A DNA stretch of 64,000 nucleotides from Phycisphaeraceae bacterium (GTDB lineage: Bacteria > Planctomycetota > Phycisphaerae > Phycisphaerales > Phycisphaeraceae), in the NCBI GenBank assembly GCA_020851735.1, contig JADZCD010000036.1:1-64000 (forward strand), in the 5' to 3' direction. The notes beneath the pieces were generated by a model, which saw only the letters and a program-made list of their open reading frames with translations, was not told the DNA's origin and searched no databases. A program made the position numbers and the translations under genes. Below are positions 10,560 to 18,944 of this stretch, one piece after another (positions within the stretch are counted from its first letter, which is position 1; each line of letters begins with the position of its first letter).

Positions 10560-11384
10560 TCAAGCGGCCCGACGTTCGTAATGCTTGAGCAGGCCAGCCA
10601 AGTGCGAGCGGCAAACGATGCGGGAGACGTCGTCGGGCGAAGCGGGGATGGCGGTCGGTTTTAGTCCGTGGAGGGGGACGTTTCCGAGGCCTTGATGTGG
10701 TCGATGCAGGTGATAATAGCGAACGTATTCGTTGATCAGATAATGCAGATGCCGTTGGCCGAAGACGATGAAGTGGTCCAGGCACTCCTGCTTGATGGAC
10801 TGAATCCATCGCTCGATGAAGGCGTTCAAATTCGGCGAGGCAGGCGTCAACTTCTGCATGTGCACGCCGCCTTGGGCGAGAACGGCTTCAAACTCTCGCG
10901 TGAACCGGGGGTCGCGATCACGCAAGACCATGGTTGGGAGAGTGGGCTGCTGGTGAAAGAACGCTACCAACTCCTTGGCACACTTAGCCATCCACTTCCG
11001 ATTGGGTTTAGCCGTAATGCCGGCAATGTGGACCCGCCGGGTGCTGGTGTGGATGAACGCCAAGACGTGCAGTCGCCGAAAACCCCATGGCGTCCACACG
11101 CTTTGGGTGAAGAAGTCACAGGCCCACAAGGTGTCGGTGTGACGCTTAAGGAACTCTGCCCAAGTGGTGCTTCCCCGGCTGGGCGAGGGCTGAATATCGT
11201 GGGCTTGGAGGATGTTTTTTATGGTGCTTCGGCTGACCTTGCGGATGCCGAGTTTACGCAGTTCACCCAGAAGCCGGGTATAACCCCAGCCGGTCTGGCG
11301 AGCCATGCGAACGATCAACCCCCGGATTTGTTCCGGCGTGCGTCGGCGTTGGAGTGGTCGATGCCGCCGGGGTCGGAACGCAGG
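10560..11384 (-). pseudogene. Truncated DDE integrase/transposase (rve domain)
   Basis: The integrase core is intact: Asp in LWACDFFT, Asp in LRDRDPRF and Glu in NAFIERWIQSIKQECLDH, the DDE triad. The last 260 residues, from RTPEQIRGLIVRMARQTGWG onward, match a family abundant in planctomycetes. The expected N-terminal helix-turn-helix is missing. The frame runs on upstream, but that part is antisense to the next gene and low in information. The break lies near 11385, close to a TATACT box (11387-11392) of the rightward gene. No terminal inverted repeats were found. I see no gene at 10336-10559. Confidence 0.8.
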
Positions 11385-11426
11385 AGTATACTGTTGGGTT
11401 ATCCAATCATGAGGAAGGATTAAGCG

Positions 11427-12473
11427 ATGGCCGAGTGGTTTAAGCACTTGCAGACGAACGTGGAAAATCATCAGCCCAAAGTGTTGGCGGGTGGGGCGGG
11501 GCGACTGCTGCTGACGGTGGGGGGGGCGCGCGTGCTGGCGTGCGAAGTGGAGGGCGTGGAAGGAAGTCTGTTCTGGCATCCGCCGGCGCTGGATCAGCAA
11601 CCGGGGAAAGCGAAGATCGGCGGGGGCGATCGGCTGTGGATTGCCCCGGAAGTGGCGTACTTCTGGCCGAGTTTGGAAAAGGCGCGGCTGGACCCGGTGA
11701 AATACGCGGCGGTGCCTCCGCAGATGGATCCGGCGGAATATCGGGTGGTGGACGAATCGAAAGAGCATCTGCGCGTGGGCTGTGGCATGACGCTCACGGA
11801 CGCGCGGGTGAGTAAGAAGATCAGCCTGAAAGTGGAACGGGAAATCCGGCTGATTGCCGCGCCCCAAGGTCTGCCGGCCGGGGTGCGGACGGTGAGTTTT
11901 GCTCTGACCAACAGCCTGCAAATCAGCGGCGGCGACGCGGGAGCCTTGGCCGGGGCGTGGGATATTCTGCAGGTTCCCCCGACAGGGACGCTGGTGTGCC
12001 CGACGAATTTCAAGGTGGACCAGGTGCGGAGCTATTACGATCCGTTCGGCCCCAAGCACGTAAGCAGCGACGAGCGGGTGGTGCGCTTCTGGATCGACGG
12101 GAAACGGCGGATCAAGATGGGATTAAAGGCTGAGGCGACGACGGGGCGGATGGGGTATTACCGCAAGGTCGAGGAAGCTGGGAATGAGTCGACGTTGATT
12201 GTACGTGTGTTCAGCCCTTATCCGGGTGAGCCTTACGTGGATTTTCCGCGTTCGGAAGAGGCAACCGCGCGCACGGGCGGTGATTGCCTGCAGGCTTACA
12301 ACGACGACGGCACATTCGGCGGATTCGGAGAGATGGAATATCACGATCCAGCCCTGATTGTGGGCCAGACCACGCGGGCGCGGGCGGGGCATTGCGTGAC
12401 GCACGTCATGGTGGGCCAGGATCAGGCGGTGCGGGCGGCGGGGAGGATGTTGCTGGGCGTGGAAGAAAAATAG
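11427..12473 (+). CDS. Hypothetical protein, possible sugar-binding beta-sandwich
   Basis: A 348-residue protein without a signal peptide or membrane segments. The ATG at 11427 follows GAGGAAGGA (11411-11419) at good spacing, and TATACT at 11387-11392 could be its -10 box. Its make-up (many short beta-like segments, Trp/Tyr-rich patches such as GGDRLWIAPEVAYFWP, and a C-terminal GGFGEMEYHDPAL) resembles planctomycete DUF4380- or mutarotase-like proteins. That is a loose impression only. It is followed by a pspC-like gene 34 nt downstream, likely co-transcribed. No function is assigned. Confidence 0.75.
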   Translation: MAEWFKHLQTNVENHQPKVLAGGAGRLLLTVGGARVLACEVEGVEGSLFWHPPALDQQPGKAKIGGGDRLWIAPEVAYFWPSLEKARLDPVKYAAVPPQMDPAEYRVVDESKEHLRVGCGMTLTDARVSKKISLKVEREIRLIAAPQGLPAGVRTVSFALTNSLQISGGDAGALAGAWDILQVPPTGTLVCPTNFKVDQVRSYYDPFGPKHVSSDERVVRFWIDGKRRIKMGLKAEATTGRMGYYRKVEEAGNESTLIVRVFSPYPGEPYVDFPRSEEATARTGGDCLQAYNDDGTFGGFGEMEYHDPALIVGQTTRARAGHCVTHVMVGQDQAVRAAGRMLLGVEEK

Positions 12474-12507
12474 AGCAGGAGAACGGAAGAAAGTCAGGAG
12501 ACAGGCG

Positions 12508-12714
12508 ATGATGAGCGAACTGCGGAATTTAGCCCGGTCGGACGTGGACAAGAAGATCGCGGGCATTTGCGGGGGATTCGGTAAATACACGTCGATCCCA
12601 TCCTGGCTTTGGCGGGCGGTTTTTCTGATGGGGATATTCGCCGGCGGATTTGGGGTGATCGCTTACGTGTGTCTGTGGATCTGCATGCCGGTGGAGGGCA
12701 AGCAGAATAAGTAA
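12508..12714 (+). CDS. PspC-domain membrane protein
   Basis: A 68-residue protein with the PspC fold signature: SDVDKKIAGICGGFGKYTSI, then a membrane segment WRAVFLMGIFAGGFGVIAYV ending in a CLWICMPVE motif. PspC domains occur in phage-shock regulators and in many small stand-alone envelope proteins; the latter fits this length. Two ATG codons (12508 and 12511) are possible starts. It probably belongs to the transcript of the upstream hypothetical gene. Confidence 0.88.
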   Translation: MMSELRNLARSDVDKKIAGICGGFGKYTSIPSWLWRAVFLMGIFAGGFGVIAYVCLWICMPVEGKQNK

Positions 12715-12733
12715 AAGAACGGCACGAAGCAGA

Positions 12734-13453
12734 TCACGGACTGGGCAGAAGAATGGTCTGGCCGGACTCGAAAGGGCGGGAGCCGGTGATGCAATCACGG
12801 ATGACCTGGGCGACGTGATGGGGGTCTAACGTGCGCTCGGTGGGGAGCGTTGTTTGATCAACCAAGCTGCGGAGCATCGGAGTTTCCACGGCACCTAAGG
12901 CGAGGGCGACGGCTTTTAGGTTGATCGGGCGGCCTTCCTGGGCGGTGCAGTGAGTAAAGAGATTCAAGGCTACTTTGGCGCAGCCGTAAATGGACAGGCC
13001 GGGGAAAGGATCAAAGCTGGCCATGGAAGAAACGTTGACGATGATGCCGCCCTGCTGACGGCGGAAGGCGGGCCAGGCGGCGGCGGTGAGGTAGATCACG
13101 GCGGACAGGTTCACATCCATGCACTGCTGCCAGATCTGGGGGGTGATTTTCTCAATAGGTTGTGCGGGAGCGTAACCGGCGACATTAGCGAGGGCGTCGA
13201 GGCGCCCAAATTGCTCAAGCGCGGTCTGGACGATCTGCTCAGCGGCGGAAGGTTGAGCCAAGTCGAGGGCAAGGGATTCCACGCGCACAACGGAGCCAAA
13301 TCGACGGCGCACTTCTGTGACCGTGGCGGCCAGCTTCCGGGGGTCACGACTGGTGAGCAAGAGGTCGTACCCAACCTCAGCCAGGGCTACGCTGGCGGCA
13401 TGCCCGACGCCTCCGCCGGCACCGGTGATCAAAACGAGTTTGTTGGGCCCCAT
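12734..13453 (-). CDS. Short-chain dehydrogenase/reductase
   Basis: A classical SDR of 239 residues. The NAD(P) motif TGAGGGVG lies near the N-terminus, NVAGYA follows in the middle, the catalytic serine is in NVSSMAS, and YGCAK provides Tyr and Lys. The acidic or basic residue deciding NADH versus NADPH (in LTSRDPRKL) suggests NADP, but this is uncertain. The substrate is unknown. An SD-like GGAGATCTC stands just before the ATG. It is divergent from the M50 protease gene, 63 nt away, and its stop faces that of the pspC gene. Confidence 0.9.
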   Translation of the reverse strand: MGPNKLVLITGAGGGVGHAASVALAEVGYDLLLTSRDPRKLAATVTEVRRRFGSVVRVESLALDLAQPSAAEQIVQTALEQFGRLDALANVAGYAPAQPIEKITPQIWQQCMDVNLSAVIYLTAAAWPAFRRQQGGIIVNVSSMASFDPFPGLSIYGCAKVALNLFTHCTAQEGRPINLKAVALALGAVETPMLRSLVDQTTLPTERTLDPHHVAQVIRDCITGSRPFESGQTILLPSP

Positions 13454-13516
13454 GAGATCTCCTGGAATTACATCGTATGCGATGGCTGGCGTCTGATAAG
13501 GCTATACTTGCCCATT

Positions 13517-14236
13517 ATGTTGCCAGGATCAAATGGTTCATTGCGGCTGGGGTGCGTCTCCGGAGTGACGGTTTACGTGCACTGGACGTGGTTTCTGCTG
13601 GCGGCAATGGCTGTGGAGTTGCGCCCGGCGGAAGTCACGGCGGCGGTGACGCTGGTGACGCTGATGAGTGTATTCGGGATTGTGCTGCTGCACGAGTTCG
13701 GCCATGCGCTGGCTTGCCGGTCGGTGGGCGGACGGGCGGACCGGATTGTGCTCTGGCCATTGGGGGGCGTGGCGTTTGTGCAGCCGCCGGCGCGGCCCGG
13801 AGCGCTGCTATGGAGCATTATCGCTGGGCCCTTGGTCAATCTGATCTTAATCCCGGTGTTGACGGTATTGCTGTGGCTAAGCAGCGGCAATGGTGCCGGG
13901 GCGTGGCACAAGACGCGGGACGTGCTGGAATTGTTGTGGAGCATTAACCTGGCGTTGTTGGTGTTCAACATGCTGCCGGTGTATCCGCTGGACGGCGGGC
14001 AGACGCTGCAGGCGATCTTGTGGTTCATGATCGGGCGGGTGCGGAGCTTGCGGGTGTCGGCGGTGATCGGGCTGATCGTGGGCGTGGCGGCGGCGGGATT
14101 AATGCTGTTCTGGAAGCAGGAATTCTGGTTGGCGTTGATTGCGGTGTTCGTAGTGATGCGCTCATGGCAGGGTTTGAGAATGGCCAAGGTGATGGCTGCG
14201 GCGGAGGCGATGGGGTATGAGGTGGAAGAGAGATAG
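13517..14236 (+). CDS. Site-2-protease-like membrane metalloprotease (M50)
   Basis: Integral membrane zinc protease of the SpoIVFB/S2P-like type. I chose the ATG at 13517 (239 residues, MLPGSNGSLRLGCVSGVTVY); the open frame extends upstream but is antisense to the SDR gene. The zinc site HEFGH is seen in LLHEFGHALACR, and the third ligand in NMLPVYPLDGGQ. About five hydrophobic segments are visible. No PDZ or CBS domain is present. Such proteases cleave membrane-bound regulators; the substrate here is unknown. Confidence 0.9.
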   Translation: MLPGSNGSLRLGCVSGVTVYVHWTWFLLAAMAVELRPAEVTAAVTLVTLMSVFGIVLLHEFGHALACRSVGGRADRIVLWPLGGVAFVQPPARPGALLWSIIAGPLVNLILIPVLTVLLWLSSGNGAGAWHKTRDVLELLWSINLALLVFNMLPVYPLDGGQTLQAILWFMIGRVRSLRVSAVIGLIVGVAAAGLMLFWKQEFWLALIAVFVVMRSWQGLRMAKVMAAAEAMGYEVEER

Positions 14237-14398
14237 CGATTTGGCGATTTGATTATGCGGAAGCGGGGGAAGTCAACGGAAAGTCCTGAGTTTTGCTTCA
14301 AAAAACGCCGGCTGGAAATCCAGCAACTGGCATTACCCCAGATCCCAATCATACCCGCGGCTAACACCGTGGCTTGCCTTAACCCCAGCCCCCAGATC

Positions 14399-15559
14399 CT
14401 ATACCCCAACTTCACTTCCGGGGGCGGGGGTGGGATCGTCAACACGCCAGTTGGGGCCATGGCGGATAACGCGGCGATAGAGGGTGTCACGTTCGACGGG
14501 CTGGAAGCCGGCCTGGCGGATAGCCATGCGCAATTCGCGGACGCCAACCTCCTGGTGCGTGGACGCGCCGGCCACTTTAGTGATGTCGTACCAGACCACG
14601 GTGCCGTCGATGTCATCGACGCCGAAACTCAAGGAGAGCTGGCTGAAGGGCAGGGTTTGCATAATCCAGAAGGCCTTGACGTGGGCGAAATTGTCGAGCA
14701 TCAGGCGGCTGACGGCGAGCATACGGATGTCGTCAAGCCCCGTGGGTCCGGGAAGGCGGCCTAAGGCCGAGTCGTCGGGAATGAAGGGCAGGGGGATGAC
14801 GGTCTGGAATCGCGCGGGCAAATTGGCTGCTAGGGCGCGGTCCTGGGCGGCGCGGAGCAACAGCAGGTGGTGGAGGCGATCTTCGATGGATTCGATGTGC
14901 CCGTAAAGGATGGTGGCGTTGGTCATTAGCCCCAGGCGATGGGCGGTTTCGTGGACCGCCAACCACTGGTCGGAGCGGATTTTTCCTTTGAAGGCTTGAT
15001 CGTGGACGCGATCGTCGAACACCTCGGCCCCGCCCCCCGGAAGAGAGCCTAGGCCGGCGGTTTGCAGATCGGTGAGCACTGCTTCGAGGTCGCGGGGGCG
15101 TTTGCTGATGCGGGCCAAGTGGACAATTTCCACGGCGGTGAAGGCTTTGATGTGCAGGGTAGGGGCGGACTGGCGAATCGCCCGGAGCATATCGGTGTAA
15201 TAGGAGAAGGGTAAATAGGGGTGCAGCCCGCCGACGATGTGGATTTCGGTGGCACCGTTGGCGGCCGCCTGGGCGGCTTCGGCGGCGATTTGTTCCAGGG
15301 AATATTGATATTCGCCGGGCTGGCCGGGCTTGCGATAAAAGGAGCAGAACTGGCACGAAAGGGCGCAGAGGTTGGAGTAATTCAGGTGGCGGTTAATGTT
15401 GTAGTAAGTGACATCGCCATGCAGGCGGCGGCGGACGCGATCGGCCAGTTGCCCCAATGACCACAGATCGCCGGTGGCAAAAAGCGTGCGACCGTCTTCG
15501 AGGGACAGGCGCCGGCCGGCGTCGATTTTGTCAGCAATGGGAATGAGGGCGTGATCCAA
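14399..15559 (-). CDS. mqnE: Aminofutalosine synthase (radical SAM)
   Basis: MqnE joins the radical-SAM product of 3-(1-carboxyvinyl)oxybenzoate with SAM in the futalosine pathway to menaquinone. The cluster motif is Cys65-x3-Cys69-x2-Cys72 (CALSCQFC), preceded by VTYYNINRHLNYSN and followed by EIHIVGGLHPYLPF. FKGKIRSDQWLAVHETAHRL and TNATILYGHIE match MqnE rather than MqnC. The ATG frame begins at 15763 inside acpS, which is unlikely. A TTG at 15559 with GAGG upstream gives 386 residues, the family length. No other mqn gene is in the window. Confidence 0.88.
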   Translation of the reverse strand: MDHALIPIADKIDAGRRLSLEDGRTLFATGDLWSLGQLADRVRRRLHGDVTYYNINRHLNYSNLCALSCQFCSFYRKPGQPGEYQYSLEQIAAEAAQAAANGATEIHIVGGLHPYLPFSYYTDMLRAIRQSAPTLHIKAFTAVEIVHLARISKRPRDLEAVLTDLQTAGLGSLPGGGAEVFDDRVHDQAFKGKIRSDQWLAVHETAHRLGLMTNATILYGHIESIEDRLHHLLLLRAAQDRALAANLPARFQTVIPLPFIPDDSALGRLPGPTGLDDIRMLAVSRLMLDNFAHVKAFWIMQTLPFSQLSLSFGVDDIDGTVVWYDITKVAGASTHQEVGVRELRMAIRQAGFQPVERDTLYRRVIRHGPNWRVDDPTPAPGSEVGV

Positions 15560-15716
15560 GGGCAGCCTCGATGTTGAAAGCGATGGACAAATATACCTGC
15601 CAAGTGCTGGATGATAGACGTTCGAAGGGTTGTGCCCAAGTGGGAATTGAAAACGATAGGGTCCGGAGATGGACCGTGGGGTTGACAAGGGAGGGCTGGG
15701 CTTGGACCATCCGCCC

Positions 15717-16100
15717 ATGAGCATTATTGGGCATGGCATCGACATTGTGGAAACGGCACGCATCCAGAGGCTGGTGGAGGAGCACGGGGACCGATTTTTA
15801 AAGCGTTGTTTTACGGAAGCGGAACTGGCCTACGCGGTGGACAATCCCGCCCGGCGGGTGGAGCACCTATCGGGGCGGTTCGCGGCTAAGGAATCAGTGC
15901 TCAAGGCCCTGGGGACGGGATTGTCCGGCGGTATAACCTGGAACAACATTGACGTGGTGCGTCTGCCCAGCGGTCAGCCGGAGGTCAGGCTGACGGGCAA
16001 GGCAGCGGAAATCGCAGCCGGGCTGGGGATCACCAAATGGCTGGTGACCATCAGCCACGTCAGGTCGCACGCCACGGCGAGCGTGTTGGCGATGGGGTAA
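15717..16100 (+). CDS. acpS: Holo-[acyl-carrier-protein] synthase
   Basis: AcpS transfers 4'-phosphopantetheine from CoA to the acyl carrier protein. The 127-residue protein starts MSIIGHGIDIVETARIQ with the metal-binding Asp in GIDIVE. The second ligand Glu is in RFAAKESVLKALGTG. Both motifs are intact and the length is typical. The ATG at 15717 lies 157 nt from the divergent mqnE start, so the two genes share an intergenic promoter region. Confidence 0.95.
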   Translation: MSIIGHGIDIVETARIQRLVEEHGDRFLKRCFTEAELAYAVDNPARRVEHLSGRFAAKESVLKALGTGLSGGITWNNIDVVRLPSGQPEVRLTGKAAEIAAGLGITKWLVTISHVRSHATASVLAMG

Positions 16101-16145
16101 AGGGGGTAGGCAGGGGGCGACAAGGGCGGGTAAGATGGGGGATCT

Positions 16146-17165
16146 ATGGCTAAGCGCGATCACCCCCCGCCGTTTGAAGTGATGCGATCTACTTCCGCGT
16201 CCTCGCCGCGCAAAGCGGACGAGGTTAAGCCCGTCACGGCCACGCCGGCAGGCTCGGTAGCGTCTCGCCAGGGGGCGGGGGCCGGGACTGCGGGTGGACT
16301 TAGGGCCGCCATGACCGGCGGGGTGCGGAAAGGCATGCCGGGCGGTCCCGGGTTTGCGGGTGGGGCTAGGGTTCCGGGGATTCCAGGCGGCGAACTGCTG
16401 GCGGGTTTGCGATATCCGGTGGTGATCCGGGTGCCGAAGGTTTATTTAATCTTGCTGGGGTTTATCTGGGTGGTTTTGATCGCCTTGGGCTTCTGGTCCG
16501 GTCGAAGCATCGGATTTAAACATGGTTTAACGGTAGGGCAAGAGCGGTTAGAAGCCTTATTGCCGCCGACGATGACCAATCTGGGCGAAGGGCAGGACAA
16601 TTCGTCGGGGAACACGGGCGGTCTTGAGCAACAAGCTAAACAATCCCAGGCACGGAATTCCTGGGCTTTAGGAGAAGGTGCGGGCGATCAACCTGCCAAG
16701 CGGGGGACTTCGCAAGCCAATCCATTGCCGGGGGTTAGCCCTGCGGCTATTTCATCCCAAGCTACATCTGGTGGGGGTACTTCCGGGGGCACTTCCGGGG
16801 GTGTTTCCGGGGGCATTTCAGTGGGTGGGGGAAAGGACCCGCGGGTTGTGGGTTTGAATTACATTGTGATGGCTAATTGTTCGGAGGAAGAGGCCAGGCG
16901 GATGGTGGATTTTCTAGCCCGGCAGGGGGTTGATGCGGCCGGGATAAAACCGCATAATAGTTCTCTTTTCCAAGTGGTAGCCCTTAGGGGTTTCACGGCC
17001 GACGAGTTGGGAACTAAGGCCCGGGTGTACCGGCAGCAGTTGCTGGCGTTGGGCCCAGCCTGGAAGCGCGAGGGTGGGGTCGATTTTCAGAAAAGCGGAA
17101 TATACGCCGCCAAGTACCAAGGCGAGAAGATAAACGCGGTGATCTACAGAGGAAGGCAGCCATGA
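16146..17165 (+). CDS. Single-pass membrane protein with Gly/Ser-rich linker
   Basis: A 339-residue protein of unknown function. Residues 1 to about 95 are rich in Gly, Ala and Pro. One transmembrane helix follows (about 98-120, KVYLILLGFIWVVLIALGFW), then a low-complexity linker and a C-terminal domain of about 110 residues starting VVGLNYIVMANCSEEEARRM, which is SPOR-like in outline. The linker contains TSGGTSGGVSGG, encoded by tandem 12-bp repeats at 16779-16826. The C-terminus overlaps the next gene by 4 nt. SPOR-like function is an inference from the strand/helix pattern only. Confidence 0.75.
   Translation: MAKRDHPPPFEVMRSTSASSPRKADEVKPVTATPAGSVASRQGAGAGTAGGLRAAMTGGVRKGMPGGPGFAGGARVPGIPGGELLAGLRYPVVIRVPKVYLILLGFIWVVLIALGFWSGRSIGFKHGLTVGQERLEALLPPTMTNLGEGQDNSSGNTGGLEQQAKQSQARNSWALGEGAGDQPAKRGTSQANPLPGVSPAAISSQATSGGGTSGGTSGGVSGGISVGGGKDPRVVGLNYIVMANCSEEEARRMVDFLARQGVDAAGIKPHNSSLFQVVALRGFTADELGTKARVYRQQLLALGPAWKREGGVDFQKSGIYAAKYQGEKINAVIYRGRQP
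16773..16826 (+). repeat. Tandem G-rich 12-mer inside a coding region
   Basis: Four 12-bp units follow a leading GGGGG: ACTTCCGGGGGC (16779-16790), ACTTCCGGGGGT (16791-16802), GTTTCCGGGGGC (16803-16814) and a diverged ATTTCAGTGGGT (16815-16826). Each is four codons (TSGG-type), so the frame stays open. The four G5 runs at 16773-16813 are separated by 7-nt loops, which fits a G-quadruplex motif. Other copies are listed elsewhere in this annotation. Confidence 0.9.
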
Positions 17166-17485
17166 GTATTGATCGCAGTCTAAGGGTCGGCGGGGGACTA
17201 ACCAGGCATCGCAACGTGTTGACCCGCGCGGAGCGGATCACCAAGTTGGCCGGCGGCGGTAAGTTCGATCAGCAGGCGGGTTGTCCGCTGGGATTGCCCA
17301 AGGTCGCTAACCGTAAAGTGGTGGCCAAGACCGAAAAGAAGGTCAAGGCTGAGGCTGTGCCGGGCGCTGAAGGCGCTGCGGGCGCGGCGGCGGCTCCGGC
17401 TGCGGCCCCCGCGGCAGCGGCGGCGCCGGGCAAGGGCGCTGCGGCCAAACCGGCTGCGGGCGGCAAGGCGGGCAAGGGCAAGTAA
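17162..17485 (+). CDS. PVC small basic protein with Ala-rich tail
   Basis: The first 55 residues (MSIDRSLRVGGGLTRHRNVL, then TRAERITKL and GLPKVANRKVV) match a small basic protein family conserved in Planctomycetes, Verrucomicrobia and Chlamydiae, which I recall as TIGR04137. The family is proposed to be a PVC signature protein with a nucleic-acid or ribosome-related role, still unproven. The C-terminal half is Ala/Pro/Gly/Lys-rich low complexity, longer than the minimal family. Its ATG overlaps the upstream stop (ATGA at 17162-17165). This is the best taxonomic marker in the window. Confidence 0.9.
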   Translation: MSIDRSLRVGGGLTRHRNVLTRAERITKLAGGGKFDQQAGCPLGLPKVANRKVVAKTEKKVKAEAVPGAEGAAGAAAAPAAAPAAAAAPGKGAAAKPAAGGKAGKGK

Positions 17486-17608
17486 GTGGGGTTGCGGTGA
17501 CCGCTGGGGGGTAACTGTAGGTGGTCAATGCGCGGCGATCCGCTTTTGGGCGGGTCGCCCGCTGAGTTTTTTATACCCCCCATTTCTCCAAGCAGGCGGC
17601 CGCCAAGC

Positions 17609-18799
17609 ATGTTTAGCGCAGAACGATTCATTGCTGAGCGCGTGCGATTAATCGAAGCGTCGGGTATCCGCAAAGTGTTTGAGTTGGCCCGGCAGCTCAA
17701 AGACCCGATCAATCTGTCCATCGGGCAGCCGGATTTCGATGTGCCCGCGCAGATCAAGCAGGCGGCCGCGGCGGCGATCGCGCGGGGGATGAATTCCTAT
17801 ACCGTAACGCAAGGCATCGCGGAACTGCATCAGCGGATCGGGCTAGGCTTGGCCCGGGAGCTGCCGAATTGGAAATTAGCGTCGGCCCATGGTGACAGCC
17901 AGATTCTGGTGACTTCGGGGGTGTCGGGGGGGTTATTGTTAGCGTTCCTGGCGTGCTTGAATCCAGGCGACCAAGTCATTCTGGCTGATCCGTATTTTGT
18001 GATGTACAAGCACCTGGTGACGCTGGTAGGGGCGGTGCCGGTGTATGTGAACACGTACCCGGATTTTCGTTTGACCGCCGGGAAGGTTGAGCCTTTGATT
18101 TCGCCGCGGACGAAGATGGTGCTGTTCAACAGTCCGTCGAATCCCACGGGCGTGGTGAGCAGCGAGAAGGAATGCCGGGAGATGGCGGAGCTGGCTGAGC
18201 GGCGGGGGATCTTGCTGCTGTCGGACGAAATTTACGACGAATTCTGTCACGAGAAGATCCCTCGCCCCGGTTCGGGCGTGACGGCCTGTCCGTCACCGGC
18301 GGCTTACTCGGACAAAATCCTCTTGATGCGGGGATTTTCCAAAACCTACGGGATGACCGGCTGGCGCTTGGGGTACGTGGTGGGGCCCAAGGCAATCATC
18401 GAGCAGATGACCAAGTTGCAGCAGTATTCGTTTGTCTGCGCCCCGTCGATGGTGCAGGTGGCGGGGGTGTTGGCCATGGACGTGGACATGACCGAATACG
18501 TGGCGGCGTATCGGCGCAAGCGGGACATGGTGGCGGAGAAGCTGGCGAGCGTGTTTGAGTTAGTCAAGCCCGGGGGCGCGTTTTACGCGTTTCCGAAAGT
18601 GCCGGAGCACTTGGGAATGACCGGTAGCCAGTTCGTCGAGAAAGCGATTGCCCGCAACGTGGTAATCATCCCCGGGCACGTGTTCAGCGAACGCGATTCG
18701 CATTTTAGGATCAGCTACGCGACCAGCGACGAGAAGCTGGCACGGGGGCTGGATATTTTGTGTCAGTTGGCGAAGGGAAAGGAAGAGAAAAGGAATTAG
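17609..18799 (+). CDS. Class I/II aminotransferase (AspC-like)
   Basis: PLP enzyme of fold type I, about 396 residues from the ATG at 17609 (MFSAERFIAERVRLIEASGI). It has LSIGQPDFDVP at the N-terminus, NSPSNPTGVV for cofactor and substrate contact, LSDEIYDEF, and the PLP lysine in GFSKTYGMTGWRLGYV. The C-terminal RISYATSDEKL includes the substrate-carboxylate arginine. This pattern fits aspartate or broad-specificity aminotransferases; the exact substrate cannot be read. The last codons and the TAG stop lie inside an inverted repeat (18791-18906). Confidence 0.9.
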   Translation: MFSAERFIAERVRLIEASGIRKVFELARQLKDPINLSIGQPDFDVPAQIKQAAAAAIARGMNSYTVTQGIAELHQRIGLGLARELPNWKLASAHGDSQILVTSGVSGGLLLAFLACLNPGDQVILADPYFVMYKHLVTLVGAVPVYVNTYPDFRLTAGKVEPLISPRTKMVLFNSPSNPTGVVSSEKECREMAELAERRGILLLSDEIYDEFCHEKIPRPGSGVTACPSPAAYSDKILLMRGFSKTYGMTGWRLGYVVGPKAIIEQMTKLQQYSFVCAPSMVQVAGVLAMDVDMTEYVAAYRRKRDMVAEKLASVFELVKPGGAFYAFPKVPEHLGMTGSQFVEKAIARNVVIIPGHVFSERDSHFRISYATSDEKLARGLDILCQLAKGKEEKRN

Positions 18800-18906
18800 G
18801 AATTAGGAGAAAGACAAGCCCAGGCATGGTCCCCCAGAAGTGCCTGGGCTTTGACCAGCCATGCGGCAATATCACGCTGTTGATTGTTTACTAATTCCTA
18901 ATTCCT
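18791..18906. repeat. 116-bp element with perfect 16-bp inverted ends
   Basis: AGGAATTAGGAATTAG at 18791-18806 is the exact reverse complement of CTAATTCCTAATTCCT at 18891-18906. The left arm overlaps the final codons and the TAG stop of the aminotransferase gene. A strong hairpin (18816-18851) sits inside. A run of CCCAAT/CCTAAC-type repeats continues to about 18958, up to the nadC stop. It could be a small non-autonomous repeat or a compound terminator. Confidence 0.75.
18816..18851. terminator. Bidirectional terminator hairpin
   Basis: An 11-bp perfect stem, AAGCCCAGGCA (18816-18826) with TGCCTGGGCTT (18841-18851), encloses a 14-nt loop. It lies between the convergent aminotransferase and nadC genes. 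It lacks a long U tract on either side, so termination efficiency is uncertain. Confidence 0.65.
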
Positions 18907-18944
18907 TCCCCAATCCCCAATCCCTAACCCCCAACTCCTAACTC

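Noticed and set aside
11385-12059. N-terminal 240 residues of the open frame running into the integrase remnant
   Set aside because: This part is antisense to the hypothetical gene 11427-12473 and shows no integrase similarity.
12950-13516. Upstream extension of the M50 protease frame
   Set aside because: It lies antisense to the SDR gene and lacks similarity to proteases; the ATG at 13517 fits better.
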